Positions 19,684-27,506 of a stretch of 47,534 bases of DNA are shown here, piece after piece. The DNA comes from an uncultured Flammeovirgaceae bacterium. GTDB taxonomy: Bacteria > Bacteroidota > Bacteroidia > Cytophagales > Cyclobacteriaceae. Position 1 is the first letter of the stretch. Every line of letters begins with the position of its first letter. A program made the translations under genes and the position numbers. The stretch covers positions 1-47,534 of the forward strand of contig CALBPF010000311.1 in the NCBI GenBank assembly GCA_937899105.1, in the 5' to 3' direction. The notes beneath the pieces were generated by a model. The model made no database searches and had not been told where the DNA came from. It worked only from the letters and a program-made list of their open reading frames with translations.

Positions 19684-20106
19684 ATGATTCCAAAAGAGAT
19701 AACCATAGCAGATTTAAACGCCTTGAATAAAAACACTATGATGGAGCATATTGGTATTGAGTTTACCGCCGTAGGCCATGATTTTGTTGAAGCAAAAATG
19801 CCAGTCGATCACCGTACACATCAGCCCTATGGACTGCTGCATGGTGGGGCAAGTGTAGTACTTGCCGAAACCCTGGGCAGTGTAGCGGCTCATCTGGCGG
19901 TAACCGGGCAGCAGAAGCTTACTGTAGGGTTAGAAGTAAATGCGAATCACTTAAAAGGTATAAAGAAAGGATTTGTATTTGGCAAAGCTCAGCCATTACA
20001 CGTTGGACGTTCCACCCATGTATGGGAAATCACCATAACGGACGAACATCAGAATAAGGTATGCGTTAGTAGAATAACCATGGCGGTTATAGATAAGAAG
20101 GGTTAG
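19684..20106 (+). CDS. menI: 1,4-dihydroxy-2-naphthoyl-CoA hydrolase (hotdog thioesterase)
   Basis: The protein has 140 residues from the ATG at 19684. A longer frame from 19603 would run into the facing phosphatase gene and add 27 unrelated residues. The hotdog motif HGGASVVLAETLGSVA carries the catalytic glutamate (E62) and is very close to the E. coli MenI (YdiI) sequence as I remember it. Position directly before menF, menD and menE supports the menaquinone role: releasing 1,4-dihydroxy-2-naphthoate from CoA before prenylation. It could also be a general PaaI-like thioesterase, but context argues for MenI. It ends 5 bases before menF. Confidence 0.85.
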   Translation: MIPKEITIADLNALNKNTMMEHIGIEFTAVGHDFVEAKMPVDHRTHQPYGLLHGGASVVLAETLGSVAAHLAVTGQQKLTVGLEVNANHLKGIKKGFVFGKAQPLHVGRSTHVWEITITDEHQNKVCVSRITMAVIDKKG

Positions 20107-20111
20107 GTTAC

Positions 20112-21296
20112 ATGGGGGTACAAGTAAATACAAAAACATCTTTTCTTCTCTCCTGCGAAGAGTACATTAACATTACGCTGGAGTTTTGTCGGTATAGAGG
20201 TATTTCCTGCGCGGCTTGGAGAGCTCCCGGCGGTGATGACATACATATAATTGTAGATTTTGCTGGAGCCTCCCAAATTGATCGCACAACACTGGAAGAC
20301 GTGCCAAGTGGCTTTATTTTTTCTCCATTTGATAAGGAAAAGAAGGCTTTACACATTCAGAGTGAGCTGCACATTAATCTGAAAAGTCAGAAGATTGAGT
20401 GCCTATCCTCGGAAAAGTTAGATAGTTTCACTGAATTTTTAGAGGAGCGGGTTTCAAAAAGACCGGACTCCAGTAATTCAAACCTGGTCAATGGAATACA
20501 AACCACTGATTCTTCAGCTTTCATAAACTTGGTGAATACGGCTTTAAGTGAAATAAAAAAAGGGCCTTTACAAAAAGTGGTGCCATCCAGGTATAAGAAA
20601 TTGGAACTCAGTCACGAACTGAATAGCGGGATCTTCTTCTCAAAATTATGTAGCGCTTACAAAAACGCTTTCGTTTCACTCGTTTTTGATCCCTCTTGCG
20701 GTCTTTGGCTTGGCGCTACGCCGGAATTACTGTTAGAAGTGGGTGAAAGTAACTTTAGCACTGTTGCACTGGCAGGTACTCAAAAATATGAAGGACAGCC
20801 ATTAAGCGATGTAGCATGGACACAGAAAGAAATAGAAGAACAAGCATTTGTAAGCAGGTACATTATAAACTGTTTCAAGAAAATTCGTCTGCGTGAATTT
20901 GAAGAAATCGGACCAAAAACGATCAAAGCAGGCAATCTTATTCACTTAAAGACTTTATTTACCGTTGATATGGCCAGCGTCAATTTCTCTGATTTAGGTA
21001 GTGTAATGCTTGAATTGCTTCATCCTACCTCAGCTATCTGCGGCATGCCCTTGGAACCTTCTCTGGAGTTTTTACAGAAAAATGAGCGCTACGATAGAGA
21101 ATATTTCTCAGGTTATTTAGGGCCAACTAATTTTAAAAATAAAACATCGCTATTCGTTAACCTTAGATGTATGAAGGTTAGAAATAAAATAGTTACCCTT
21201 TATGCAGGAGCAGGGGTAACTGAAGATTCGAATCCCGACAGGGAATGGCACGAGACAGAAATGAAAATGAACACTTTATTAAATCTTTTCGATTAG
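20112..21296 (+). CDS. menF: Isochorismate synthase MenF
   Basis: The 394-residue chorismate-binding enzyme makes isochorismate, the first committed step to menaquinone. Visible signatures are the catalytic base K155 (LQKVV), GATPE (201-205), ALAGTQ (219-224), HPTSAICG (304-311), the SGYLGP block and AGAGVTEDSNPDREW (365-379). The N-terminal third is variable, as usual. Its stop codon is immediately followed by the menD start without any gap, which suggests translational coupling of the two consecutive enzymes. Confidence 0.95.
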   Translation: MGVQVNTKTSFLLSCEEYINITLEFCRYRGISCAAWRAPGGDDIHIIVDFAGASQIDRTTLEDVPSGFIFSPFDKEKKALHIQSELHINLKSQKIECLSSEKLDSFTEFLEERVSKRPDSSNSNLVNGIQTTDSSAFINLVNTALSEIKKGPLQKVVPSRYKKLELSHELNSGIFFSKLCSAYKNAFVSLVFDPSCGLWLGATPELLLEVGESNFSTVALAGTQKYEGQPLSDVAWTQKEIEEQAFVSRYIINCFKKIRLREFEEIGPKTIKAGNLIHLKTLFTVDMASVNFSDLGSVMLELLHPTSAICGMPLEPSLEFLQKNERYDREYFSGYLGPTNFKNKTSLFVNLRCMKVRNKIVTLYAGAGVTEDSNPDREWHETEMKMNTLLNLFD

Positions 21297-23009
21297 GTGC
21301 GCCTTCAACCTATTTTTAACCTAATTGAAATCTGTGCCAAACATGGTTTGAAGCGAGCAATCATATCACCTGGCTCACGAAATGCCCCCCTTACCATGGC
21401 CTTGGCTCGTAACCCGAAAATACAATGTAGATCCATTAGCGACGAGCGATCAGCTGCCTTTATTGCAATAGGAATAACACAGCAAATCAAAAAGCCTACC
21501 ATACTCTGTTGCACCTCAGGATCGGCGTCACTTAACTACGCTCCGGCGGTAGCGGAAGCTTTTTTCCAGCAAATACCTCTGATTATACTCACAGCGGATC
21601 GCCCTCCTGAATGGATTGACCAATTTGACGGGCAAACTATTCGACAAAACGGCATCTATGGCGAGCATGTAAAGAATTCTTATTCGATCCCCGTTGATCT
21701 TACTAATGAGGCTGCCCAAGTGCATGCTTCCAGAATCATGAATGAGGCCATAAACACTTCCATGGAATTCCCACAAGGGCCGGTTCATATCAATGTTCCC
21801 TTCCGTGAACCGTTCTATCCGGAAAGTAATGCAGTAGAAGAAACACCCAATACAGCTATAAAAACCCTCATTACCTCGAAAACCTTGCACTATTCAGTAG
21901 ATTGGGACGCAATTAAAAGGGGTTGGAAAAGGTACAATAGAAAAGTTATTCTGGGCGGACAAAACGCAAAAGATAAGGAACTCTCAAATGTTCTTTCCTC
22001 TTTATTTAAAGAACACAAAATCCCTGTTCTGGGAGATGTAATTTCTAACCTCCACGACATTGATGAAGTCATCGCTCATGCCGACCTTTTTTTGGGCAAC
22101 GGAAAAAAAGGACTTTATGAAAGTCTTAAGCCAGACCTTCTCATCACCTTTGGAAAGTCCACCATCTCCAAAAACCTTAAACTGATGCTTAGGAATAATA
22201 AGGCTAAAGAACATTGGCATATACAATCGCATGGTGACGCAGCGGACACCTTTAATTCCTTAACAAAAGTAATTCGTACCACACCCAGAGACTTTTTTCA
22301 AAAATTGATTGAAGATCCTCCTTTGAAAGATTTTTCAACTCAGAAACAGGAAAATTATTGCAACATATGGCTCATAGAAGAGCGAAAAGTTAGGCGTCTG
22401 ATTCCCAATTATTTTAAGACCAACCCTTGGAGTGAAATTGGCATTGTACAAAATGTTTTATCAAAAATAAACGGAGCTGCCAATATTCACCTGGCTAATA
22501 GTATGCCTGTTCGGTATGCTAATCTTGTAGGGCTTCAAAGCCCTGAGTTAGAAGTTTTTGCAAATAGAGGTACCAGCGGAATTGATGGCTGTACCAGTAC
22601 AACTGTGGGTGCCTGCCTTGAAACTGATCGGCTCAATTTACTTATAACAGGAGATGTAGCCTTTTTTTATGACAGAAATGCCTTTTGGCATAACTATGAC
22701 CTTAAAAATTTAAGAGTCCTGCTTATTAATAATGCCGGAGGCGGTATTTTCAGGATGATAAATGGCCCCAGTCAGCTTCCGGAGCTTGATGAATTTTTTG
22801 AAACACATCAGGCGCTTTCTGCCCAAGCTTTAGCAAGTGAATTTGATCTGGACTACTTTAATTGCGATAAGCCAAGCAAGCTTAACAACTACATCGATCA
22901 ATTTCTCGAACAAGATGGCCGCGGTAAAATATTCGAGTTTACTACCACATCCGAAAAAGCAGTAATAGCGCTAAATGAGTTCAAAGATGAATTTCGCCGG
23001 ACCGTTTAG
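21297..23009 (+). CDS. menD: 2-succinyl-5-enolpyruvyl-6-hydroxy-3-cyclohexene-1-carboxylate synthase MenD
   Basis: The 570-residue thiamine-diphosphate enzyme condenses isochorismate with 2-oxoglutarate. The N-terminal pyrimidine-binding domain has SPGSRNAPLT (24-33) and the cofactor-activating E50 in ISDERSA. The C-terminal diphosphate domain carries NRGTSGIDGCTST and TGDVAFFYD followed by NNAGGGIF. The start is GTG at 21297, immediately after the menF stop; the methionine-led MRLQPIFNLIEICAKHG matches the family start. Length is normal. Confidence 0.95.
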   Translation: MRLQPIFNLIEICAKHGLKRAIISPGSRNAPLTMALARNPKIQCRSISDERSAAFIAIGITQQIKKPTILCCTSGSASLNYAPAVAEAFFQQIPLIILTADRPPEWIDQFDGQTIRQNGIYGEHVKNSYSIPVDLTNEAAQVHASRIMNEAINTSMEFPQGPVHINVPFREPFYPESNAVEETPNTAIKTLITSKTLHYSVDWDAIKRGWKRYNRKVILGGQNAKDKELSNVLSSLFKEHKIPVLGDVISNLHDIDEVIAHADLFLGNGKKGLYESLKPDLLITFGKSTISKNLKLMLRNNKAKEHWHIQSHGDAADTFNSLTKVIRTTPRDFFQKLIEDPPLKDFSTQKQENYCNIWLIEERKVRRLIPNYFKTNPWSEIGIVQNVLSKINGAANIHLANSMPVRYANLVGLQSPELEVFANRGTSGIDGCTSTTVGACLETDRLNLLITGDVAFFYDRNAFWHNYDLKNLRVLLINNAGGGIFRMINGPSQLPELDEFFETHQALSAQALASEFDLDYFNCDKPSKLNNYIDQFLEQDGRGKIFEFTTTSEKAVIALNEFKDEFRRTV

Positions 23010-23106
23010 AAATAAGATGCTGCCATTTATCATAAAATAACCTGAGAAATTAGTTGCTTTTACTTGATTGTGTATGATATCTTCAAATAGATCAAATGTC
23101 TAAATC

Positions 23107-23469
23107 ATGTTTGAAAAAAGAGAAATCCATAGAGCCATTGGGGAACTTGCTTATGTAATTTCAAAAGCGCAGTCGGGCCACGAACTAGACGAAAAGAAGG
23201 CTTTTTATGAAATCATAGAAAGAGAATTAAAGTTTGACGCTTGGGCCGCTGAAAGTCGTTTTGAAATCCTGGATGAAGCAGTGCATCCTACATTAGACCA
23301 TGCATATAATGACGCTATCCATGAATTTAAAAAATACAAAGAGTACTTAACTCCCGAGCTAAAGGAAACTACTTTACGGGTTATGGAATCTGTGGCTAAG
23401 GTATATTTCAAGTCAGAAATACAACAATTCGTAATAGATAGGTTGAAAGAAGATCTAAAGCACGTTTAA
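23107..23469 (+). CDS. Small helical protein inside the men cluster, TerB-like
   Basis: The 120-residue protein has no signal peptide, no cysteines and an all-helical pattern. Its layout (ELAYVISKAQSGHELDEKKAFYEIIERELKFDAW) resembles the helix-acidic-turn-helix arrangement of TerB-like domains, but the match is weak. It sits 97 bases after menD and 6 bases before menE, so it is probably translated from the same mRNA as menE. Nothing links it biochemically to menaquinone. A candidate TATCTTCA element lies in the 97-base gap about 30 bases upstream, so the pair may also have its own promoter. Confidence 0.75.
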   Translation: MFEKREIHRAIGELAYVISKAQSGHELDEKKAFYEIIERELKFDAWAAESRFEILDEAVHPTLDHAYNDAIHEFKKYKEYLTPELKETTLRVMESVAKVYFKSEIQQFVIDRLKEDLKHV

Positions 23470-23475
23470 TCTAGC

Positions 23476-24549
23476 ATGATCCGGTCCTTGGCGCTAAATG
23501 GTCGAAAAGTTGACCTCAACAAGATTTCATCATTAAAGGCAAAAACAGAATTTGAATCATCTACACTTGACTTTCTAAACCGCTGGCTGTCAGGGCAAAT
23601 ACAATTTCGAATTAATACCTCAGGATCCACAGGCAAGCCTAAAACCATAACCATTACAAGACAGCAAATGGAGGCAAGCGCCCGTGCTACTAATACATAT
23701 TTTGGCCTGGACGAAAATGATACAATTTACTTATGCCTAAACAGCGCTTTTATAGCCGGACAAATGATGATTGTCAGGGCCATGCTTGGCAAATTTCACT
23801 TAATAGCCGATGAGCCCTCGGCCACACCAAAACTAACAAACAATGAGACACCTATTCATTTTGCGGCATTGATCCCTATGCAAGCCAACAACCTTATAGA
23901 TAATGGTATTCTGAAAAATATTAATGGCCTTAAAGCCATCATCATTGGTGGCGCTGCGATTGACTCCGGACTTGAACTAAAGCTCCAGTCAATTAATACC
24001 CCAGCCTATGCTACCTTTGGAATGACGGAAACCGTGAGCCATATTGCTCTTAGAAGAATAAACGGCGCTGCTAATAGTGAGGTATATGAAACGTTACCCG
24101 GAGTAAAAATTGGCGCTAAAAATGAATGCCTGACCATCAAAGGTGCAATCACCAGCAATATACAAATCTTGACGACCGACCGAGTGAAATTAGTAAGTCC
24201 CACCTCTTTTAAATGGCTGGGAAGAATTGATAATGTGGTTAACTCAGGAGGAATCAAGATTCAAATTGAGGAAGTAGAACACCTCATAGAACCTACCATA
24301 AAAGATTTACTGCCCAACACCAGGTTTGTCTGCTCAAAACGAAGAGATGATAAATTGGGCGAAAAACTGGTATTGGTTGTCGAGGGAGCTATAAAACCAT
24401 TGCAATCAGAACAATTGCTTCAAAGAACCAAAGATCTACTACCTAGGTATTGGGCGCCGAAAGAGATACTTTCCATTTCTCAGTTTCCGGAAACTGTTAC
24501 TTCCAAGATTGACAGGGCATCGCTCTATTTGAGCATTGAAAACACCTAG
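23476..24549 (+). CDS. menE: o-Succinylbenzoate--CoA ligase MenE (short Bacteroidota form)
   Basis: The 357-residue adenylate-forming enzyme activates o-succinylbenzoate with CoA. The P-loop TSGSTGKPK is at 48-56, then YATFGMTETVSHIA (A5-type motif), TDRV, WLGRIDNVVNSGGIKI (A8 hinge) and the catalytic lysine K344 in TSKIDR. It is shorter than the roughly 450-490 residues of typical MenE because the N-terminal subdomain is reduced, as in other Bacteroidota. The men operon lacks menB, menC and menA here. Its stop codon lies within a CTAG that also holds the stop of the facing repressor gene. Confidence 0.93.
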   Translation: MIRSLALNGRKVDLNKISSLKAKTEFESSTLDFLNRWLSGQIQFRINTSGSTGKPKTITITRQQMEASARATNTYFGLDENDTIYLCLNSAFIAGQMMIVRAMLGKFHLIADEPSATPKLTNNETPIHFAALIPMQANNLIDNGILKNINGLKAIIIGGAAIDSGLELKLQSINTPAYATFGMTETVSHIALRRINGAANSEVYETLPGVKIGAKNECLTIKGAITSNIQILTTDRVKLVSPTSFKWLGRIDNVVNSGGIKIQIEEVEHLIEPTIKDLLPNTRFVCSKRRDDKLGEKLVLVVEGAIKPLQSEQLLQRTKDLLPRYWAPKEILSISQFPETVTSKIDRASLYLSIENT

Positions 24550-25337
24550 GGCTGTTCTGCTTTTAATTTGACAATTTCCTTCTGCAAATCTAACACAATA
24601 GTGGCGAGCTGTTCGGTAGAAACCTCGTTGCTGTCATTTGCATCAGGGAATTGCAAGCTTAGGTAAGCCTTACTTGACCAAACCTCAATAACATCTTCCG
24701 CATCTATTTGATAGGGTGCGTATTGCCTGTTGTCAGAAACCAGGAATAGCTTACCTGTGTCTTTTATGTAATTGAATACACGTTTGTAAACTACTCCCTC
24801 TGACTGTGTGACGAGCACATATGTCTTGCCATTTTTAATATCTCTGATATCTTCTACAAACTCTCCGATGATAATCGTGCCTGGCAAAATGGGCAACATA
24901 GAATCACCTGTAATCTCGAAAGCCCTGTAGGTGGCATTTCCCGGTAAAACAGGCAGCTGAAATTTAGGGAGCTCTTTAATATATTCAGGATCAGCATAAC
25001 CGTTTAAGTATCCGGCAGCGGCCTTCTGTGGTACCAGTTCTACATTTTCACGCCCGCTCTCATTGACAGTAATGGCCAAAACCTCTTTACCCCTTTTGAG
25101 ATTATCAGTCCTTAACTCTGACTCGGAAAGTCGCATTACATTTTTGTTGATAAGAATATCCACTGAAGTTCCAAACAGAGCAGCCATCTTAATGAGATTA
25201 CTTATCCTGGGATCTGCACGAGATTCTTCATAAGCGCCCACCAACGATCGCTTTATTCCAATTTGTTCGGCAAATTGGCCCTGGGTAAGACCTAACTGTT
25301 TGCGGAGAAATTTTATATTTTCACTTATCAAGCTCAT
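24546..25337 (-). CDS. XRE-family HTH repressor with S24 (LexA-like) autoprotease domain
   Basis: The 263-residue protein has an N-terminal lambda-like HTH (about 5-62; LGLTQGQFAEQIGIKRSLVGAYEE) and a C-terminal S24 domain. The catalytic pair is S146 (GDSMLP) and K185 (VVYKRV), and the A108-G109 bond in KAAAGYLNG is the likely self-cleavage site. A coiled tail (about 240-262) ends the protein. Such regulators respond to DNA damage or other stress through RecA-stimulated or intrinsic cleavage, though many in this phylum may not cleave. It is 2 bases downstream of an 86-residue gene on the same strand. No phage genes are nearby, so it is more likely chromosomal than a prophage repressor. Confidence 0.92.
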   Translation of the reverse strand: MSLISENIKFLRKQLGLTQGQFAEQIGIKRSLVGAYEESRADPRISNLIKMAALFGTSVDILINKNVMRLSESELRTDNLKRGKEVLAITVNESGRENVELVPQKAAAGYLNGYADPEYIKELPKFQLPVLPGNATYRAFEITGDSMLPILPGTIIIGEFVEDIRDIKNGKTYVLVTQSEGVVYKRVFNYIKDTGKLFLVSDNRQYAPYQIDAEDVIEVWSSKAYLSLQFPDANDSNEVSTEQLATIVLDLQKEIVKLKAEQP

Positions 25338-25339
25338 GC

Positions 25340-25600
25340 TTAGTTATTAAAGAGAAGAACATTTTCTTTAACCCTACTTCTATGGTTCAAATTAAACAAA
25401 TGTGAGTAATTACCAGCTGAATTCAACCTTGTTTTAACTTTGGATTCTATGCTATGAACCACTTCTTTTAAGGTAGTGCCAGCTTCAACTAATAAATAGC
25501 CATAATGAGTTTGAATATTACCGGAACTTACAAAAAACTGTATCTGGCATCTGCCGGACTTCAAACGCTTACTCTTTAATTTTAATTTATAATCAATCAT
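25340..25600 (-). CDS. Small hypothetical protein co-transcribed with the S24 repressor
   Basis: The 86-residue, basic protein (MIDYKLKLKSKRLKSGRCQI...) has a beta-strand-rich N-terminus followed by one helix (LKEVVHSIESKVKTRLN). I do not recognise a family. Its start codon is 5 bases from the first palindrome of the spacer facing pcm, and its stop is 2 bases before the repressor ATG, so the two form a minus-strand operon probably under the repressor's own control. It could be a modulator of the repressor or an unrelated passenger. Confidence 0.65.
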   Translation of the reverse strand: MIDYKLKLKSKRLKSGRCQIQFFVSSGNIQTHYGYLLVEAGTTLKEVVHSIESKVKTRLNSAGNYSHLFNLNHRSRVKENVLLFNN

Positions 25601-25604
25601 TTAA

Positions 25605-25680
25605 CTAATTTTATTAGTATTAATATTCGAATATAGTAATTTTGACCTTTTCAATAACTATCTATTACTAATAAAATTAG
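25605..25680. promoter_or_regulatory. Paired palindromic operator candidates in the repressor/pcm spacer
   Basis: Two 13-bp palindromes, CTAATTTTATTAG (25605-25617) and CTAATAAAATTAG (25668-25680), share the form CTAAT-N3-ATTAG. They are the arms of a longer inverted repeat (25605-25621 against 25664-25680, 16 of 17 matching). A third palindrome, ATATTCGAATAT (25623-25634), lies between them, along with a plus-strand -7-like element TAATTTTG (25637-25644) and, on the minus strand, TATATTCG. The two matching dyads fit dimer sites for the S24 repressor, allowing autoregulation and possible control of pcm. Binding is inferred. Confidence 0.6.
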
Positions 25681-25731
25681 CTTTTAATTTATCTTCGTTT
25701 TTAAGCTACTTATAAATAATTTCGCAGCTTC

Positions 25732-26376
25732 ATGGAAGACGGATATAAGCATAGAGGGCTTAGAAGACAGTTAGTACGAACACTGAAGAAAAAAGGTATT
25801 CAATCTTCCACTGTTCTTGATGCAATTAACAAAGTGCCCAGGCATTTCTTTTTTGACGAAGCTTTACTACCACATGCCTATCAGGATAAGGCCTTCCCTA
25901 TCGGTGAAGGACAAACTATTTCACAACCTTATACGGTAGCATTTCAAAGTGAGAAACTTGAAATAAAACCTAACGATAAGGTATTAGAAATTGGTACCGG
26001 AAGTGGATATCAGGCATGTATACTCCTTGCCATGGGGGCTAACGTGTATACTATTGAATACAATCAGAAGCTCTATGAGCGGACACGCAAGTTTTTACCT
26101 TCCATTGGTTACCGACCTAAATTTTTTCATGGTGATGGTTCCCAAGGACTACTAAAACACGCTGCCTATGACAAAATCATTGTAACTGCCGGCGCCCCTA
26201 ATGTTCCAACGAGTTTAATAAATCAATTGAACAAGGGAGGCATACTTATGATACCTGTAGGTGATAGCAAAAAACAACAAATGCTTAGACTTACTAAAGT
26301 TGACGACAAAAAAATTAAGAAGGAGACTTTCGATAATTTCAGCTTTGTACCTTTACTCGGAAAAGAAGGTTGGTAA
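25732..26376 (+). CDS. pcm: Protein-L-isoaspartate O-methyltransferase
   Basis: The 214-residue cytoplasmic enzyme transfers methyl from S-adenosylmethionine to isoaspartyl residues and so starts repair of aged proteins. The family motif GQTISQPYTVA (60-70) and the SAM-binding VLEIGTGSGYQ (84-94) are intact, followed by HGDGSQG and the conserved C-terminal FVPLLGKEGW. It diverges from the small gene/S24 repressor pair, with the palindromic sites between them. It lies 18 bases upstream of the thioesterase gene. Confidence 0.94.
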   Translation: MEDGYKHRGLRRQLVRTLKKKGIQSSTVLDAINKVPRHFFFDEALLPHAYQDKAFPIGEGQTISQPYTVAFQSEKLEIKPNDKVLEIGTGSGYQACILLAMGANVYTIEYNQKLYERTRKFLPSIGYRPKFFHGDGSQGLLKHAAYDKIIVTAGAPNVPTSLINQLNKGGILMIPVGDSKKQQMLRLTKVDDKKIKKETFDNFSFVPLLGKEGW

Positions 26377-26394
26377 CTGCGAGAAATAACTAAA

Positions 26395-26922
26395 ATGGCA
26401 AAGAAGAAAAAACCAGTGCAAGAGTCATATGTAACTATGACGGAATTAGTACTTCCAAACGATACCAACACATTGAATAATCTCATGGGAGGTAGATTGA
26501 TGCATTGGATGGATATTGTATCAGCTATTGCAGCTCAAAAGCATTCAAATAGGATCGTTGTAACGGCTTCAGTCGATAACGTTTCTTTTTCCAAGGCCAT
26601 TCAATTGGGTAATGTTGTTACTCTAAAGGCGCGTGTGACCCGTGCCTTCAGCTCATCTATGGAGGTGAGGATCGATGTAGAAGCTGAAGATATTCCAAGC
26701 GGCAAAAAATTTGAGAGCAATAGCGCTTTTTTCACATTTGTGGCTGTGGATCAAAGCGGAAGGCCGATAGATGTATCCGAGGTCTTGCCTGAAACACAAG
26801 AAGAAAAAGAGCTATACGATGGCGCTTTACGGAGAAGACAACTTAGACTGGTTCTGGCAGGTAGAATGAAACCTGATGATGCAACTGAACTCAAATCATT
26901 ATTTAATCTTAGCATTAACTAA
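26395..26922 (+). CDS. Hotdog-fold acyl-CoA thioesterase (YciA/BFIT type)
   Basis: The 175-residue single-hotdog enzyme has the motif PNDTNTLNNLMGGRLMHWMD (21-40), in which the asparagines and the final D40 form the active site of the acyl-CoA hydrolase family. It is likely cytosolic and hydrolyses medium to long acyl-CoAs. The C-terminal extension (about 140-175, RRRQLRLVLAGRMKPDDATELKS) is helical and basic. It is followed after 2 bases by the psi-like gene, so the two are probably co-transcribed. Confidence 0.9.
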   Translation: MAKKKKPVQESYVTMTELVLPNDTNTLNNLMGGRLMHWMDIVSAIAAQKHSNRIVVTASVDNVSFSKAIQLGNVVTLKARVTRAFSSSMEVRIDVEAEDIPSGKKFESNSAFFTFVAVDQSGRPIDVSEVLPETQEEKELYDGALRRRQLRLVLAGRMKPDDATELKSLFNLSIN

Positions 26923-26924
26923 TA

Positions 26925-27374
26925 ATGCAAAGCATAGCAGAACTTAAGCATTTCATTACCGAAGACCTATACATTGTTCCCAAATCACCTACATCTGATA
27001 GTCCGGAAGCAGGTAAATCGGTACTTAGTGGTAACAAAAACGGCAAAGTATTAATAGTAACGGAATTACCCTTATCAGAACAGAACTCGCTACTCCTGAA
27101 TAAAATAATGGCAGCTGTTAAAGTCAACGTGAGTGAATTAGCTTTTTTAGATATCTCCAGCACCAAGCTGTTAGATAACCAAGAGATTTCCGCCAACCGC
27201 ATTTTGGTATTTGGAAATACAAATGATGTGGACTTCATTCCTGATACTAAGTATGAAGCAGTCAAGCATAATGGGAAGCTAATTCTCTGTTCAGAAAATT
27301 TCAATCTGCTTGAAAGTGACGTTAACCATAAGAAGAAACTTTGGGCAGCGTTACAAAATGCTTTTCTGGCTTAA
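26925..27374 (+). CDS. Small protein resembling DNA polymerase III psi subunit (HolD-like), tentative
   Basis: The 149-residue protein has no signal peptide. The order of features matches my memory of E. coli HolD: a strand GKVLIVTELPLSEQN (compare RLVLVADDLPAL), a helix NKIMAAVKVNVSELAFLD (compare VLRALTVSPDQVLQL), a strand ending in FG, and a C-terminal helix with KKLWAALQNAF (compare RAALWQQI). Psi links the clamp loader to SSB through chi. The resemblance is by eye and may instead reflect a shared nucleotide-binding-like fold. It sits 2 bases after the thioesterase, with a terminator hairpin about 77 bases downstream. Confidence 0.5.
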   Translation: MQSIAELKHFITEDLYIVPKSPTSDSPEAGKSVLSGNKNGKVLIVTELPLSEQNSLLLNKIMAAVKVNVSELAFLDISSTKLLDNQEISANRILVFGNTNDVDFIPDTKYEAVKHNGKLILCSENFNLLESDVNHKKKLWAALQNAFLA

Positions 27375-27426
27375 TTATGCCATTCCGGAAGCCGAAATAA
27401 TTATTTCATTATTATACTGGTTATTC

Positions 27427-27434
27427 TATCTTTG
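27427..27434 (+). promoter_or_regulatory. Candidate -7 element for hppA
   Basis: TATCTTTG is a full match to the Bacteroidota TAnnTTTG element. It lies 72 bases upstream of the hppA ATG and 17 bases upstream of the terminator-like hairpin, so a transcript starting here would contain the hairpin in its leader. No convincing TTTG is seen about 20 bases further upstream. Confidence 0.45.
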
Positions 27435-27451
27435 CGCACTGATTTTGAAAC

Positions 27452-27474
27452 GGGGCCCTCAGCCCCTTTTTTTT
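27452..27474 (+). terminator. Intrinsic terminator (or attenuator) upstream of hppA
   Basis: A GGGGC/GCCCC stem with loop CCTCA is followed by eight Ts, a classic rho-independent form. It ends 32 bases before the hppA start and about 100 bases after the psi-like gene, so it either ends the pcm-thioesterase-psi-like transcript or attenuates hppA. Confidence 0.75.
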
Positions 27475-27506
27475 AAAAAATTGATCAATAAACGAAACGG
27501 TAATCA

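Noticed and set aside
24546..25600. Prophage remnant suggested by an S24 repressor plus small gene
   Set aside because: No integrase, attachment repeats, other phage genes or composition change are visible; flanking genes (menE, pcm) are ordinary core genes.
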